The notes under the pieces: generated by a model | Told to the model about the DNA's origin: nothing | Database searches by the model: none | Seen by the model: the letters and a program-made list of their open reading frames with translations, nothing else | From: an uncultured Prevotellaceae bacterium | GTDB taxonomy: Bacteria > Bacteroidota > Bacteroidia > Bacteroidales > Bacteroidaceae | Direction of reading: 5' to 3' | Assembly (NCBI GenBank): GCA_937898415.1 | Contig: CALDLA010000080.1 | Span: 1-36,240, forward strand | Length of the DNA: 36,240 nt | In this document: positions 1 to 7,801 of the stretch, piece after piece | Layout: the number at the start of each line of letters is the position of its first letter | How positions within the stretch are numbered: position 1 is the stretch's first letter | Position numbers and translations under genes: made by a program

Positions 1-490
1 GTATTTCCCTTGCTATCCAGGCACAAGCTTCTGCGTCAGCAAGTGCGTGGTGATGATCTTCTAATTCATAACCACAGGCAGCAGCAACAGTTTGAAGCTG
101 GTGGTTTTCTAAATCAGGGAGTACTCGCCGCGAAACGCAAAGTGTGTCGTAAAACTCATAGTCTGGGTAATCCATCTGATATATACGGAATACGGCTTTC
201 AGACAACCTTCATCAAAAGGCTTATTATGAGCCACAAGAGGTAAGCCCTTTATCAATGGTTCTATCTGTGACCAGACTTTGGGGAAAACAGGCGCATCAT
301 CGGTGTCTTCATGACAAAGACCATGAACCTGAGAACACCAGTAGTTATAATAGTTCGGCTCTGGTTGGATGAGAGAGTAGAATGAATCCACTATCTCGTC
401 GTTGCGAACAATGACGATACCAACAGAACAAACAGAGCTGCGCTCATTGTTAGCCGTTTCAAAATCTATTGCTGCAAAATCTTTCATCAT
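1..490 (-). CDS. 3'-5' exonuclease, DnaQ/DEDDh family (partial, cut by window edge)
   Basis: The reverse strand is open from ATG at 490 to the window edge, so the C-terminus is missing. The protein begins MMKDFAAIDFETAN, with the exonuclease I motif (D9, E11). A second acidic motif, VAHNKPFDEG, and an HHALADAEA motif supply the third Asp, the catalytic His and the last Asp of a DEDDh nuclease. The family removes nucleotides from DNA or RNA 3' ends using two metal ions; the substrate here is unknown. There is no polymerase domain in the visible part, so this is a free-standing exonuclease and not a Pol III subunit fusion. Its ATG overlaps the stop of the upstream WYL gene (ATGA), and an AGGAGG sits just upstream, so translation is probably coupled. 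A second in-frame ATG follows directly and is better spaced from the AGGAGG. Confidence 0.9.
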   Translation of the reverse strand, partial: MMKDFAAIDFETANNERSSVCSVGIVIVRNDEIVDSFYSLIQPEPNYYNYWCSQVHGLCHEDTDDAPVFPKVWSQIEPLIKGLPLVAHNKPFDEGCLKAVFRIYQMDYPDYEFYDTLCVSRRVLPDLENHQLQTVAAACGYELEDHHHALADAEACAWIAREI

Positions 491-1422
491 TTGTCCTCCT
501 TATATTTATTCCACATTCTCTCTATCTTGCCGGCAATCTCCTTGCGGAGCCAGAGCGGTTCCAGCACCTCTATGTCTTCACCATTCCAAAGCAGTTCCTG
601 CTGGAAGTCGAACTCTGGACGGAGATTGAAGGTAAAGATGCTATACTCTTCATTGCGCTCTATCTCTTCCTGCGACTCGTGCATCTTCAGGTCGCGGATA
701 TAGTTAGCCTGTCCTGCTGATACTTTTAACTTAACAGGTTGGATTTTGACAGACTGTTCAGCAATGATTCCAAAGCAGCCGTCAAAGAAATCCTCGGCAG
801 TCCAGTCCTTCGGCATTTCGAACGTCTCTTCTGTTACATGAAGATCGTTAATGCGGTCGAGGGCATAGATGCGAGGCCCTTTCTCATAATAATAAGAATA
901 GGTACTACGGGCTACCAGATACCAACGCTGGCGGAACAGCTTTACACAATACGGTTGCACGTCGAAGTTGTTCTCCTCGTCCTTCCAATAGCTGTGATAG
1001 GTCATGTTGAGCACACGATTTTCCTTCATCGCTTCGATGATAGGTTGTAGGTAGTCTTGACCTGACGGCACGTATTCCAGAATGATACGGTCTTTGATGC
1101 TCTGGCTATTTGCTAGGGCATTGCTCACACAGAAAGTGTTGTAGAGCCATGAACGGAGGCCGTTTCTGCTGATGTCCTCCTCATTCTCAATGTAGTAACG
1201 ATACTCACCACGATTCTCATTGACAATGTTGATGCCGAACATATCCCAAATAACATAACGCCAGTTGTCGAAGGTGCGTTTGGGAATATCCACACCTCTG
1301 CTGATGTCATCGCGAAGCCACAACTCGTTCAGGTCCTTAAATGAGATCTTGCGTCTGCGATAGATGGTCTCTATTACCCAGACGTATTTGGTTATCAAAC
1401 TTTGTCCTCTATCGTTGTCCAT
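487..1422 (-). CDS. WYL-domain transcriptional regulator
   Basis: About 311 aa starting from ATG at 1422. The longer frame to 1443 would need a TTG that lies inside the promoter box. The N-terminal ~65 residues look like a winged helix-turn-helix. A WYL domain spans roughly residues 135-205 and includes the RWYLVAR core and the ALDRI strand. A C-terminal WCX-like region with RPEFDFQQELLW follows. WYL proteins bind nucleic-acid-type ligands through the WYL fold and regulate transcription; many control phage-defence or DNA-damage genes. The only visible partner is the DEDDh exonuclease, which overlaps it by 4 bp, so the pair is probably one regulated unit. Regulator and family are confident; the ligand and target are unknown. 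Confidence 0.88.
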   Translation of the reverse strand: MDNDRGQSLITKYVWVIETIYRRRKISFKDLNELWLRDDISRGVDIPKRTFDNWRYVIWDMFGINIVNENRGEYRYYIENEEDISRNGLRSWLYNTFCVSNALANSQSIKDRIILEYVPSGQDYLQPIIEAMKENRVLNMTYHSYWKDEENNFDVQPYCVKLFRQRWYLVARSTYSYYYEKGPRIYALDRINDLHVTEETFEMPKDWTAEDFFDGCFGIIAEQSVKIQPVKLKVSAGQANYIRDLKMHESQEEIERNEEYSIFTFNLRPEFDFQQELLWNGEDIEVLEPLWLRKEIAGKIERMWNKYKEDK

Positions 1423-1440
1423 ATTTCTTTGTTTTTTCTG

Positions 1441-1448
1441 CAAAAGTA
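1441..1448 (-). promoter_or_regulatory. -7 box (TACTTTTG) for the WYL/exonuclease operon
   Basis: On the minus strand TACTTTTG matches the Bacteroidota TAnnTTTG box and ends about 19 nt before the ATG at 1422. A TTTG lies 14 nt further upstream, closer than the usual 19-20. A second box, TATATTTG, is at 1517-1524 on the same strand. Confidence 0.5.
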
Positions 1449-1668
1449 TGACAAGGGTGCGCCAAACTGTGGCAGAGGTTTGAGAATATGAAGAGTCAGA
1501 TCAATACTTTTTGGTGCAAATATAATACAACTTTTGTTATTTATGAGATTTGGCAAACAGAAAAACACTTCCTTTTTATATTTTTAAGGAGTGGCAGGCA
1601 TAATACCCTCCAATTTACTAATCTTTTTCATAAAAACAATGACATAATGCAATTTGCCTCCTGAAGAA

Positions 1669-1700
1669 TTTGGCGTTATCATTTTTTCTTTGTACCTTTG
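1669..1700 (+). promoter_or_regulatory. Consensus promoter without an evident gene
   Basis: TTTG at 1669-1672, exactly 20 nt, then TACCTTTG at 1693-1700. This is one of the best -33/-7 matches in the window. Transcription would start near 1707 and run rightwards. The only following frame is a 15-codon ATG frame at 1706, so a non-coding RNA or a decayed gene is possible. Confidence 0.55.
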
Positions 1701-1714
1701 CACTCGATGATGGG

Positions 1715-1858
1715 CTATAGTACGGCTGGTGGTTCATCGTCAGGTGTTCTTTGATGCAGTTTATAGCAGAATGCGGAATTGAGTACGGTCTCCAATTCGT
1801 AACCCAGTTTTTCCTCAATCCTCCAGACTGCCTTTATACAAAGAAAAGCCGAGAATTC
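1715..1858 (-). pseudogene. Possible gene remnant, 47-codon open frame without a start codon
   Basis: On the minus strand, from just after an in-frame TAA at 1861-1859 to TAG at 1717-1715, there is an open frame of 47 codons with a protein-like composition, including IEEKLGYELETVL and YKLHQRTPDDEPPAVL. No ATG, GTG or TTG opens it. A TAACTTTG box lies directly upstream (1862-1869, minus), so it may be the tail of a lost gene or a chance frame. The rest of the 1449-2004 stretch is AT-rich and I see no other gene in it. Confidence 0.25.
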
Positions 1859-1861
1859 TTA

Positions 1862-1869
1862 CAAAGTTA
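1862..1869 (-). promoter_or_regulatory. -7 box (TAACTTTG) reading toward the 1715-1858 frame
   Basis: An exact TAnnTTTG match on the minus strand. No clear TTTG lies 19-20 nt upstream, so this is a weak call. Confidence 0.3.
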
Positions 1870-2004
1870 CGAAAAATAGTTGTAGTAACGAAGCGATTTT
1901 GGAAAATTAACACAATTCGGCCTGAATAGTTACGTCACTTTTCGGGTTCCACCAAAGAAAGTTAAAAATGTGGCGGAAAGTGCGGTTGTATGGGATAATT
2001 GTTG

Positions 2005-2012
2005 TAACTTTG
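2005..2012 (+). promoter_or_regulatory. -7 box (TAACTTTG) for the peptidase operon
   Basis: TAACTTTG ends 25 nt before the ATG at 2038; a TTG at 1986-1988 is a possible -33 element with 16-nt spacing. It serves the operon at 2038-6158. Confidence 0.6.
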
Positions 2013-2037
2013 CACCTCAATATAGAGGAAGTTTGTT

Positions 2038-4122
2038 ATGAATCAGGAGAATCAACGGAAGAATCCGTTTTTTGAGCCTTACAACACGCCGCACGACACG
2101 GCGCCGTTTGACCGTATCCGCCTGGAGGACTTCGAGGAAGCCTTCATGGAGGGTATACGCCGTGATAACGAGCAGATAGAGAAGATTATCAACAACCCCG
2201 AGAAGCCGACGTTCGACAATACCATTATCAGCGTGGACGACGAGAAGGACAACTACTACGACCTGCTGTCGCGCACGTCGACGGTGTTCTTCAATCTGTT
2301 GTCGGCTGAGACGAATGACGAGATGGACGCGCTGGCACAGAAGATGTCACCGATCCTGACAAAGCACGCCAACGACATACGGCTGAACGAGCGGTTGTTT
2401 GAGCGCATCAAGTACGTTCATCGTCACCACCGCAAGCTGACGCCAGAGGAAAAGATGCTGCTGGATACGTGCTACGACGGTTTTGTGCGTAGCGGAGCAT
2501 TGCTCGACGCTGAGGGCAAGGCCCGGCTGCGCCAACTGACGGAGGAGGCTTCGATGCTTGGGCTGCAGTTCTCGCAGAACCTGCTGAAAGAACAGAAAGC
2601 CTTCACGCTGCACCTGACGGACGAGGCTCAGCTCGACGGACTGCCCGAGACGGCCCGCGAGGCGGCTGCACAAGCTGCAAAGGAACGCAATCTGGAGGGT
2701 TGGGTGTTCACGCTGGACTATCCCAGCTATCAGCCGTTCATGACTTACTCCACACAGCGGGAGTTGCGCCGCCAGATGTATATGGCCCGCAATACGGTGT
2801 GCATACACGACAATACAGAGAACAACCTCGACATCTGCAAGCGCTTGGTGAACCTGCGCCGCGAGATAGCCCAACTGCTGGGCAGCAAGACTTACGCCGA
2901 CTACGTGCTGAAACACCGTATGGCGGGTAATGTGCGTAGCGTCTATAAACTGCTGAACGAGCTGATAGATGCCTATAAGCCGACGGCCATCAAGGAGCGT
3001 GAGGAACTGAAGAAGCTGTCGAAGGAGAAACTGGAACCCTGGGACGCGGGGTTCTATTCGCATAAGTTGCAGATGAAGAAGTACAACCTCGATGCTGAGA
3101 TGCTGAGGCCCTATTTCCAGTTGGACAAGGTCATCGAGGGCGTCTTCGGACTGGCCACACGCTTGTACGGCATCACGTTCAAGGAGAACAAGGACATCCC
3201 CGTCTATCATCCTGATGTGAAAGCCTACGAGGTCTTTGATAAGGACGGCTCGTTCCTGGCCGTGTTCTATGCCGACTTCCATCCGCGTCAAGGCAAGCAG
3301 GGTGGAGCATGGATGACGGAATACCAGAGCCAGTGGATGGAGCGTGAGGACGTTCACAAGCCTTTCGGCACAGATAACTGCAAGAATGTACGTCCGCACG
3401 TCTCGGTGGTAATGAACCTGACGAAGCCTACCGAGGGGAAGCCGGCGCTGCTGACATTAGGTGAGGTGGAGACGTTCCTCCATGAGTTCGGCCATTCGCT
3501 GCACGGTATGTTTGCCAACACCCGCTTCGAGAGTCTCAGCGGTACCAGCGTATGGTGGGATTTCGTGGAACTGCCGTCGCAGTTTATGGAGAACTTTGCT
3601 ATCGAGAAGGAGTTCCTGCGGACGTTTGCCTTCCATTACGAGACGGGAGAACCCCTACCCGACGAGCTGATTCGCCGCATCGTTCGCAGCCGCAACTTCA
3701 TGGCTGCTACGGCTTGTCTGCGCCAGGTGTCGTTCGGTCTGCTCGATATGGCTTACTACACGAAGAAGGATGCGTTCACGGACGACATCATGACATTTGA
3801 GAAACAGGCCTGGAAGAAAGCCATCATCGGCCGTCAGCGCACGGACACCTGTATGACGGTACAGTTCTCGCATATCATGGCGGGTGGCTATGCTGCCGGC
3901 TACTACAGCTATAAATGGGCCGAGGTGCTCGATGCCGACGCCTTTGCCGTTTTCAAGCGCGAGGGCATCTTCAACCCGGCGACGGCACAGCGCTTCCGCG
4001 ACTGCATCCTGTCGAAGGGCGGTACGGAGAACCCCATGACGCTCTATAAGAGATTCAGGGGAGGTGAACCCACCATAGACGCATTATTGAAGAGAAATGG
4101 AATCAAAAGACAAGCAAAATAA
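2038..4122 (+). CDS. dcp: M3 family peptidyl-dipeptidase / oligopeptidase
   Basis: 694 aa, the usual length for the Dcp/OpdA branch of zinc metallopeptidase family M3. The HEFGH zinc motif is at residues 482-486 (His482 and His486 as ligands, Glu483 catalytic), and the third ligand is probably Glu511 in DFVELPSQ. No signal peptide is visible: the N-terminus is charged and begins MNQENQRKNPFFEPY, so a cytoplasmic peptide-degrading role is likely, although some relatives are periplasmic. The family trims dipeptides or short fragments from oligopeptides. It is first in a three-gene operon; its last 26 bp overlap the dCMP deaminase gene. Dcp and PrlC/OpdA are hard to separate without an alignment. 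Confidence 0.9.
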   Translation: MNQENQRKNPFFEPYNTPHDTAPFDRIRLEDFEEAFMEGIRRDNEQIEKIINNPEKPTFDNTIISVDDEKDNYYDLLSRTSTVFFNLLSAETNDEMDALAQKMSPILTKHANDIRLNERLFERIKYVHRHHRKLTPEEKMLLDTCYDGFVRSGALLDAEGKARLRQLTEEASMLGLQFSQNLLKEQKAFTLHLTDEAQLDGLPETAREAAAQAAKERNLEGWVFTLDYPSYQPFMTYSTQRELRRQMYMARNTVCIHDNTENNLDICKRLVNLRREIAQLLGSKTYADYVLKHRMAGNVRSVYKLLNELIDAYKPTAIKEREELKKLSKEKLEPWDAGFYSHKLQMKKYNLDAEMLRPYFQLDKVIEGVFGLATRLYGITFKENKDIPVYHPDVKAYEVFDKDGSFLAVFYADFHPRQGKQGGAWMTEYQSQWMEREDVHKPFGTDNCKNVRPHVSVVMNLTKPTEGKPALLTLGEVETFLHEFGHSLHGMFANTRFESLSGTSVWWDFVELPSQFMENFAIEKEFLRTFAFHYETGEPLPDELIRRIVRSRNFMAATACLRQVSFGLLDMAYYTKKDAFTDDIMTFEKQAWKKAIIGRQRTDTCMTVQFSHIMAGGYAAGYYSYKWAEVLDADAFAVFKREGIFNPATAQRFRDCILSKGGTENPMTLYKRFRGGEPTIDALLKRNGIKRQAK

Positions 4123-4522
4123 GCTGGACGAGCGCTATCTGCGCATGGCCAGGATTTGGGCCGAGAACTCCTACTGCCAACGGCGGCAGGTGGGAGCTTT
4201 GGTGGTGAAGGACAAGATGATCATCAGCGACGGCTACAACGGTACGCCGACAGGATTTGAGAACATCTGCGAGGACGAGAACAACGTGTCGAAGCCCTAC
4301 GTGCTGCATGCCGAGGCCAACGCCATCACGAAGCTGGCCCGCAGCAACAACAACTCCGACGGTGCTACCATCTACATCACGGCCTCGCCATGTATTGAGT
4401 GTGCCAAACTGATTATCCAGGCAGGCATCAAGCGCGTGGTCTATGGCGAGAAATACCGGCTGACGGACGGCATAGACCTGCTGGAACGTGCAGGAATAGA
4501 AGTCATATATTTAGGCGAGTGA
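4097..4522 (+). CDS. dCMP deaminase family protein (ComEB-like)
   Basis: 141 aa cytidine/deoxycytidylate deaminase fold. The zinc site is complete: HAE at residues 71-73 (His71 ligand, Glu73 proton shuttle) and PCIEC at 98-102 (Cys99 and Cys102 ligands). The family converts dCMP to dUMP, feeding thymidylate synthesis; the N-terminal YLRMARIWAENSYCQRRQVGA is typical of the dCMP rather than the free-nucleoside branch. The ATG at 4097 lies inside the end of the upstream peptidase gene and follows a GAAGAGA-like ribosome site, suggesting coupled translation. The S41 protease gene begins 7 bp after its stop. Confidence 0.9.
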   Translation: MESKDKQNKLDERYLRMARIWAENSYCQRRQVGALVVKDKMIISDGYNGTPTGFENICEDENNVSKPYVLHAEANAITKLARSNNNSDGATIYITASPCIECAKLIIQAGIKRVVYGEKYRLTDGIDLLERAGIEVIYLGE

Positions 4523-4529
4523 TACAGAT

Positions 4530-6158
4530 ATGAACAGAAAGAATCGCTTCATGCCCTTGTGGCTGGCGCTGAGTGTCGTTGTGGGCATCTTCATCGGCAC
4601 GTTCTTCGCCAACCGCTTCTCAGGCAACCGACTGAGTATCATTAACTCAGGCAGCAACAAGCTGAACGACTTGTTGCACATCGTTGACGACCAGTATGTG
4701 GACACCGTCAATGTGAATGACCTCGTGGAGAAGGCCATGCCTACCATCCTGAAGGAGTTGGATCCACATTCCGTCTATATCTCGCAGGAGGACGTCCAGC
4801 AGGCCAACGACGACCTAAAGGGCTCGTTCTTCGGTGTGGGCATTGAGTTCACCATCCGCAAGGACACCCTCCACGTGCAGAATGTCATCAGCAACGGCCC
4901 TTCAGAGCGAGCCGGACTGTTGGCGGGTGACAAGATTGTGGAGATTGACGGCAAGCCCTTTGTGGGCAAGGACGTGACCAACGAGGACGCCATGCACCAA
5001 CTGAGGGGCGACAAGGACACGAAGGTGGTGGTGGGCATCATACGTGGCAAGGAAAAGGACATGCGCCACTACACCATCACTCGTGGCGAGATTCCCACGA
5101 AGAGCGTGACAGCCACCTATATGCTGGACTCGAAGACGGGCTATATCAAGATTAAGAACTTCGGGGACAAGACCTATCCCGAGCTGCTGATAGCCCTGGC
5201 CCGTCTGGGACAGGAAGGCTTCGAGAACCTGGTCATCGACCTGCGCGGCAATACGGGCGGCTACTTAGGGTCGGCCGTCCAGATGGCCAACGAGTTCCTG
5301 TCGCGTGGTCAGCTCATCGTCTATACCGAGGGCCGCCGGTCGCAGCGTCAGGAATACCGCAGCGACGGCCGCGGCTCCTACCAGCAGATGCCTCTTGTGG
5401 TGCTGATTGATATGGAGTCGGCCTCAGCCAGCGAGATTTTCGCCGGTGCCATTCAGGACAACGACCGCGGAACCATCATCGGCCGCCGCTCGTTCGGAAA
5501 GGGACTTGTCCAGCAGCCCATCACGCTGCACGACGGCTCGATGATCCGCCTGACCATCGCCCGCTACTACAGCCCGTCGGGTCGCTGCATCCAGAAACCT
5601 TATACGTCAGGGGCTGACCGCAGCTATGAAGAAGACCTGCTCAACCGCTATCAGCACGGTGAATTCTTCTCGGGCGACAGCATCAAGCACGAGGGACCGG
5701 AGTATCACACCAGAAACGGACGCGTCGTTTACGGCGGTGGCGGCATCACGCCCGACATCTTCGTGGGCGAGGACACGCTTGGTATTACCTCTTATTATAA
5801 AGAGGCCTCCATGTCGGGTCTGATACTGCAGTTTGCCTACGAGTATGTGGACGACAACCGCCAGAAGCTCAGTTCGTATAAGACGAAGCGCGACCTGCTG
5901 GCCTATCTGAAGAAGCTGAACACCGTAGAGCTGTTTGCCGCCTATGCCGATAAGAACGGCTTGAAGCGCCGCAACCTGATGATACAAAAGAGCCATCACC
6001 TGCTGGAGCGCTACATCAACAGCCGGCTCATCTACAATGTGCTCGACGAGCAGGCTTGGACGGAATACCTGAATGATGACGACCCCGCCATCCGCGAGAC
6101 CTTACGGGTGTTCAAGGATGGAGAGTCGTTCCCGAAGAATACCGACAAGAAGCAATAA
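4530..6158 (+). CDS. S41 family C-terminal processing protease (CtpA/Prc-like)
   Basis: 542 aa. A hydrophobic N-terminal segment (about residues 8-27) acts as signal or anchor and places the enzyme in the periplasm. A PDZ domain lies around residues 95-170, followed by the S41 catalytic domain. The dyad is Ser299 in ESASASEIF and Lys324 in RSFGKG, with the 25-residue spacing known from Prc and CtpB. About 150 extra residues follow the core. Such proteases cleave exported proteins near the C-terminus, often in envelope quality control or signalling. It is third in the operon with the peptidase and deaminase. Its stop is 1 bp from that of the convergent PqqD-like gene, with no terminator hairpin seen between. 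Confidence 0.92.
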   Translation: MNRKNRFMPLWLALSVVVGIFIGTFFANRFSGNRLSIINSGSNKLNDLLHIVDDQYVDTVNVNDLVEKAMPTILKELDPHSVYISQEDVQQANDDLKGSFFGVGIEFTIRKDTLHVQNVISNGPSERAGLLAGDKIVEIDGKPFVGKDVTNEDAMHQLRGDKDTKVVVGIIRGKEKDMRHYTITRGEIPTKSVTATYMLDSKTGYIKIKNFGDKTYPELLIALARLGQEGFENLVIDLRGNTGGYLGSAVQMANEFLSRGQLIVYTEGRRSQRQEYRSDGRGSYQQMPLVVLIDMESASASEIFAGAIQDNDRGTIIGRRSFGKGLVQQPITLHDGSMIRLTIARYYSPSGRCIQKPYTSGADRSYEEDLLNRYQHGEFFSGDSIKHEGPEYHTRNGRVVYGGGGITPDIFVGEDTLGITSYYKEASMSGLILQFAYEYVDDNRQKLSSYKTKRDLLAYLKKLNTVELFAAYADKNGLKRRNLMIQKSHHLLERYINSRLIYNVLDEQAWTEYLNDDDPAIRETLRVFKDGESFPKNTDKKQ

Positions 6159-6159
6159 G

Positions 6160-6432
6160 CTATTCCTCAACAATACCGGAGGTAATCCATTGCGTAGCCA
6201 CTGCCTGGGCATCAGCCTGAGCGGTGGCTTCGTCAACTTCGTACTCTTCGCAAAGCAGACGGTTGAGGTCGTCGGCCGTGAAGGAGGGAAGTTCTTCAAC
6301 CTTCTTCCAGAGATAGGCAGCTGACTCGTTCATGCTGATGATTTTCGAGAAGTCAATGTTCTCAACTCCCTCGGCAACAATGACGCTTTCGCCACAGATG
6401 TCGCGAAGGTGGAATCCTTTTTTTGTCTTCAT
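6160..6432 (-). CDS. PqqD-family protein (RRE-like)
   Basis: 90 aa with the PqqD layout: a strand-rich N-terminus (KKGFHLRDICGESVIVAEG), then ISMNESAAYLWKKVEE and a C-terminal helical part (LLCEEYEVDEATAQADAQAV). PqqD-like domains are RiPP recognition elements that bind the leader of a precursor peptide and present it to a modifying enzyme. No radical SAM, cyclase or precursor gene is adjacent; the partners are an S26-like peptidase 5 bp upstream and a kinase-like gene before that. The family assignment is good; that it binds a peptide is inference. It is the last gene of the rpoD operon. Confidence 0.8.
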   Translation of the reverse strand: MKTKKGFHLRDICGESVIVAEGVENIDFSKIISMNESAAYLWKKVEELPSFTADDLNRLLCEEYEVDEATAQADAQAVATQWITSGIVEE

Positions 6433-6437
6433 TTTTC

Positions 6438-6890
6438 TTATATCGGTTTAAATAATTTCAGCCAGATACGGCGGTAGAAAGCCAATAGATAGCGGCGCAC
6501 GGGCAGCAGCCGCATCCAAATCCAGGAGTAGGTGCGCCACTTGCGTCCGTCGGTGCGATCAGCCGTTTTCCGCCCCTTGCGGTAGAAACCGATGGCAATG
6601 GCCTTGACATCGCTCAGCCGGCAATGTTCGACATTGAGGTTGCCGTCGCCGCGCAGGGTGACGTGCTGCCCTTCTATCTTCACAATGCGGTGCAGGACGT
6701 AGTGGCGGGGCGCAATCTCGGCCAATACAGCATCGCCAATGCTGATGTCGGTAGCTTTCTTCAGGAGCGCGTTGTCGCGGCCGTCCTCCAGGAAGGGCCG
6801 CATGCTGTAGCCGCGCAGGGGCAGGGTGACGGTATGCCCCTCATTGAGCAGCCTCACCACCTCGGGCAGCAGCACCTCGTTGGCCATCAT
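6438..6890 (-). CDS. S24/S26 (signal-peptidase-like) Ser/His peptidase
   Basis: About 150 aa from ATG 6890; an upstream ATG at 6926 (162 aa) would overlap the kinase-like gene by 28 bp, and neither has a clear ribosome site. It carries the S26 motif RGYSMRPFLEDG with the nucleophile Ser, then VLHRIVKIEG and LRGDGN. The general base position is His (LHR), as in SipW and ER-type signal peptidases, rather than the Lys of bacterial LepB. There is no N-terminal membrane anchor; the C-terminus is basic and aromatic and might lie on the membrane. With a PqqD-like and a kinase-like neighbour it could cleave a peptide leader, but the substrate is unknown. Confidence 0.78.
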   Translation of the reverse strand: MMANEVLLPEVVRLLNEGHTVTLPLRGYSMRPFLEDGRDNALLKKATDISIGDAVLAEIAPRHYVLHRIVKIEGQHVTLRGDGNLNVEHCRLSDVKAIAIGFYRKGRKTADRTDGRKWRTYSWIWMRLLPVRRYLLAFYRRIWLKLFKPI

Positions 6891-6898
6891 CACCGTTT

Positions 6899-7780
6899 TT
6901 ATGCTTGAGTCAGTGTCTTGTGGCATAGTAGTGCGGCTTCTTGGTCGGGCAGACAGTGAAGGGTATAGACGGGAGTTGTCTCGATGATGCGTGTGACGGC
7001 ATCGCCGAGATTCCGGTAGATGGTAGAGTCCCACTTCATCGACGAGCAGGCGGGCAGCAGTGAGGCAAAGGCCTTGACGGGCTTCAGCCGTTCTATGCTG
7101 TTCTGCGGAGCGCGGTCAATGCGGGTCACAGCGCCCAGCAGTGCCTGGCGGTTGCGGTAGCAGGGTGTCTTGCCGCTCCAGGGTGAACCGTAGATGTAAG
7201 GTTTCCCGTCGATGATGCGGATAATGGGATTGTCGTCGTTCAGCAACTCGGCCCCTTCAATGTGCTTGAGCCAGAGTGAGGAATGGGTGCTCTTCCCCGT
7301 ACCGCTCTGGGCAATGAACGGATAGCCGACGCCGTCGAGCATGATACAAGAGGCGTGTATCAGCATGGTCTGGCGATAACTGCCGGCAAAGGCAAAGATG
7401 AGCATGAGGGCGTCGTTCAGCCCGAAGGAGCGCATAGTCCAGTCGCCGTTGAGGGCACACCGGCACTCAGTAAAATGCTCGTTGGTGATGAGCAGACAGC
7501 AGTCGCGATTGTGAATGTCGCGGATGATGTACTGGTAGCCGCCGTCGGACAGTTGATAGACCAGTGTGTCGCCGTTTCCCGTATCGAACTTCCTGATCAG
7601 CTGTTTGTCCTTGGCGGGGCGCAGTGAGTCGTCGACGGTGAGGGTGAAGAAGATATCACCGTCTGCCTCTTTCGTCTCGAACGTACGGAACGAAGGAAGC
7701 AGCCGCATACTGTTCTTGTCGGAGTCGGTAAAAAGGATCTGAACGTTCAGACCGGCTATCTTGAAAGAATGATTCTCCAC
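6899..7780 (-). CDS. HPr kinase-like (HprK-type) P-loop protein
   Basis: 293 aa from a GTG start at 7780 (an in-frame stop lies shortly upstream). The C-terminal half resembles the HprK catalytic domain: Walker A in AQSGTGKST (157-165), the double Asp in LLNDDNPII (182-183) and a glycine loop in YGSPWSGK (197-204). The N-terminal ~140 residues are not recognisable. True HprK/P phosphorylates Ser46 of HPr, but the characteristic HPr-binding region is not evident. HprK-like kinases also occur in lasso peptide clusters, where they phosphorylate the precursor. Placement between an exported protein and a peptidase/PqqD pair favours a peptide or protein substrate over sugar regulation; this is inference. 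Confidence 0.75.
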   Translation of the reverse strand: MENHSFKIAGLNVQILFTDSDKNSMRLLPSFRTFETKEADGDIFFTLTVDDSLRPAKDKQLIRKFDTGNGDTLVYQLSDGGYQYIIRDIHNRDCCLLITNEHFTECRCALNGDWTMRSFGLNDALMLIFAFAGSYRQTMLIHASCIMLDGVGYPFIAQSGTGKSTHSSLWLKHIEGAELLNDDNPIIRIIDGKPYIYGSPWSGKTPCYRNRQALLGAVTRIDRAPQNSIERLKPVKAFASLLPACSSMKWDSTIYRNLGDAVTRIIETTPVYTLHCLPDQEAALLCHKTLTQA

Positions 7781-7801
7781 GCGGGCGATTCTTATTTATT
7801 T

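Noticed and set aside
2347..3399. 350-codon open frame antisense to the M3 peptidase gene
   Set aside because: It mirrors a GC-rich coding sequence, has no family motif and no promoter; the plus-strand gene explains the region.
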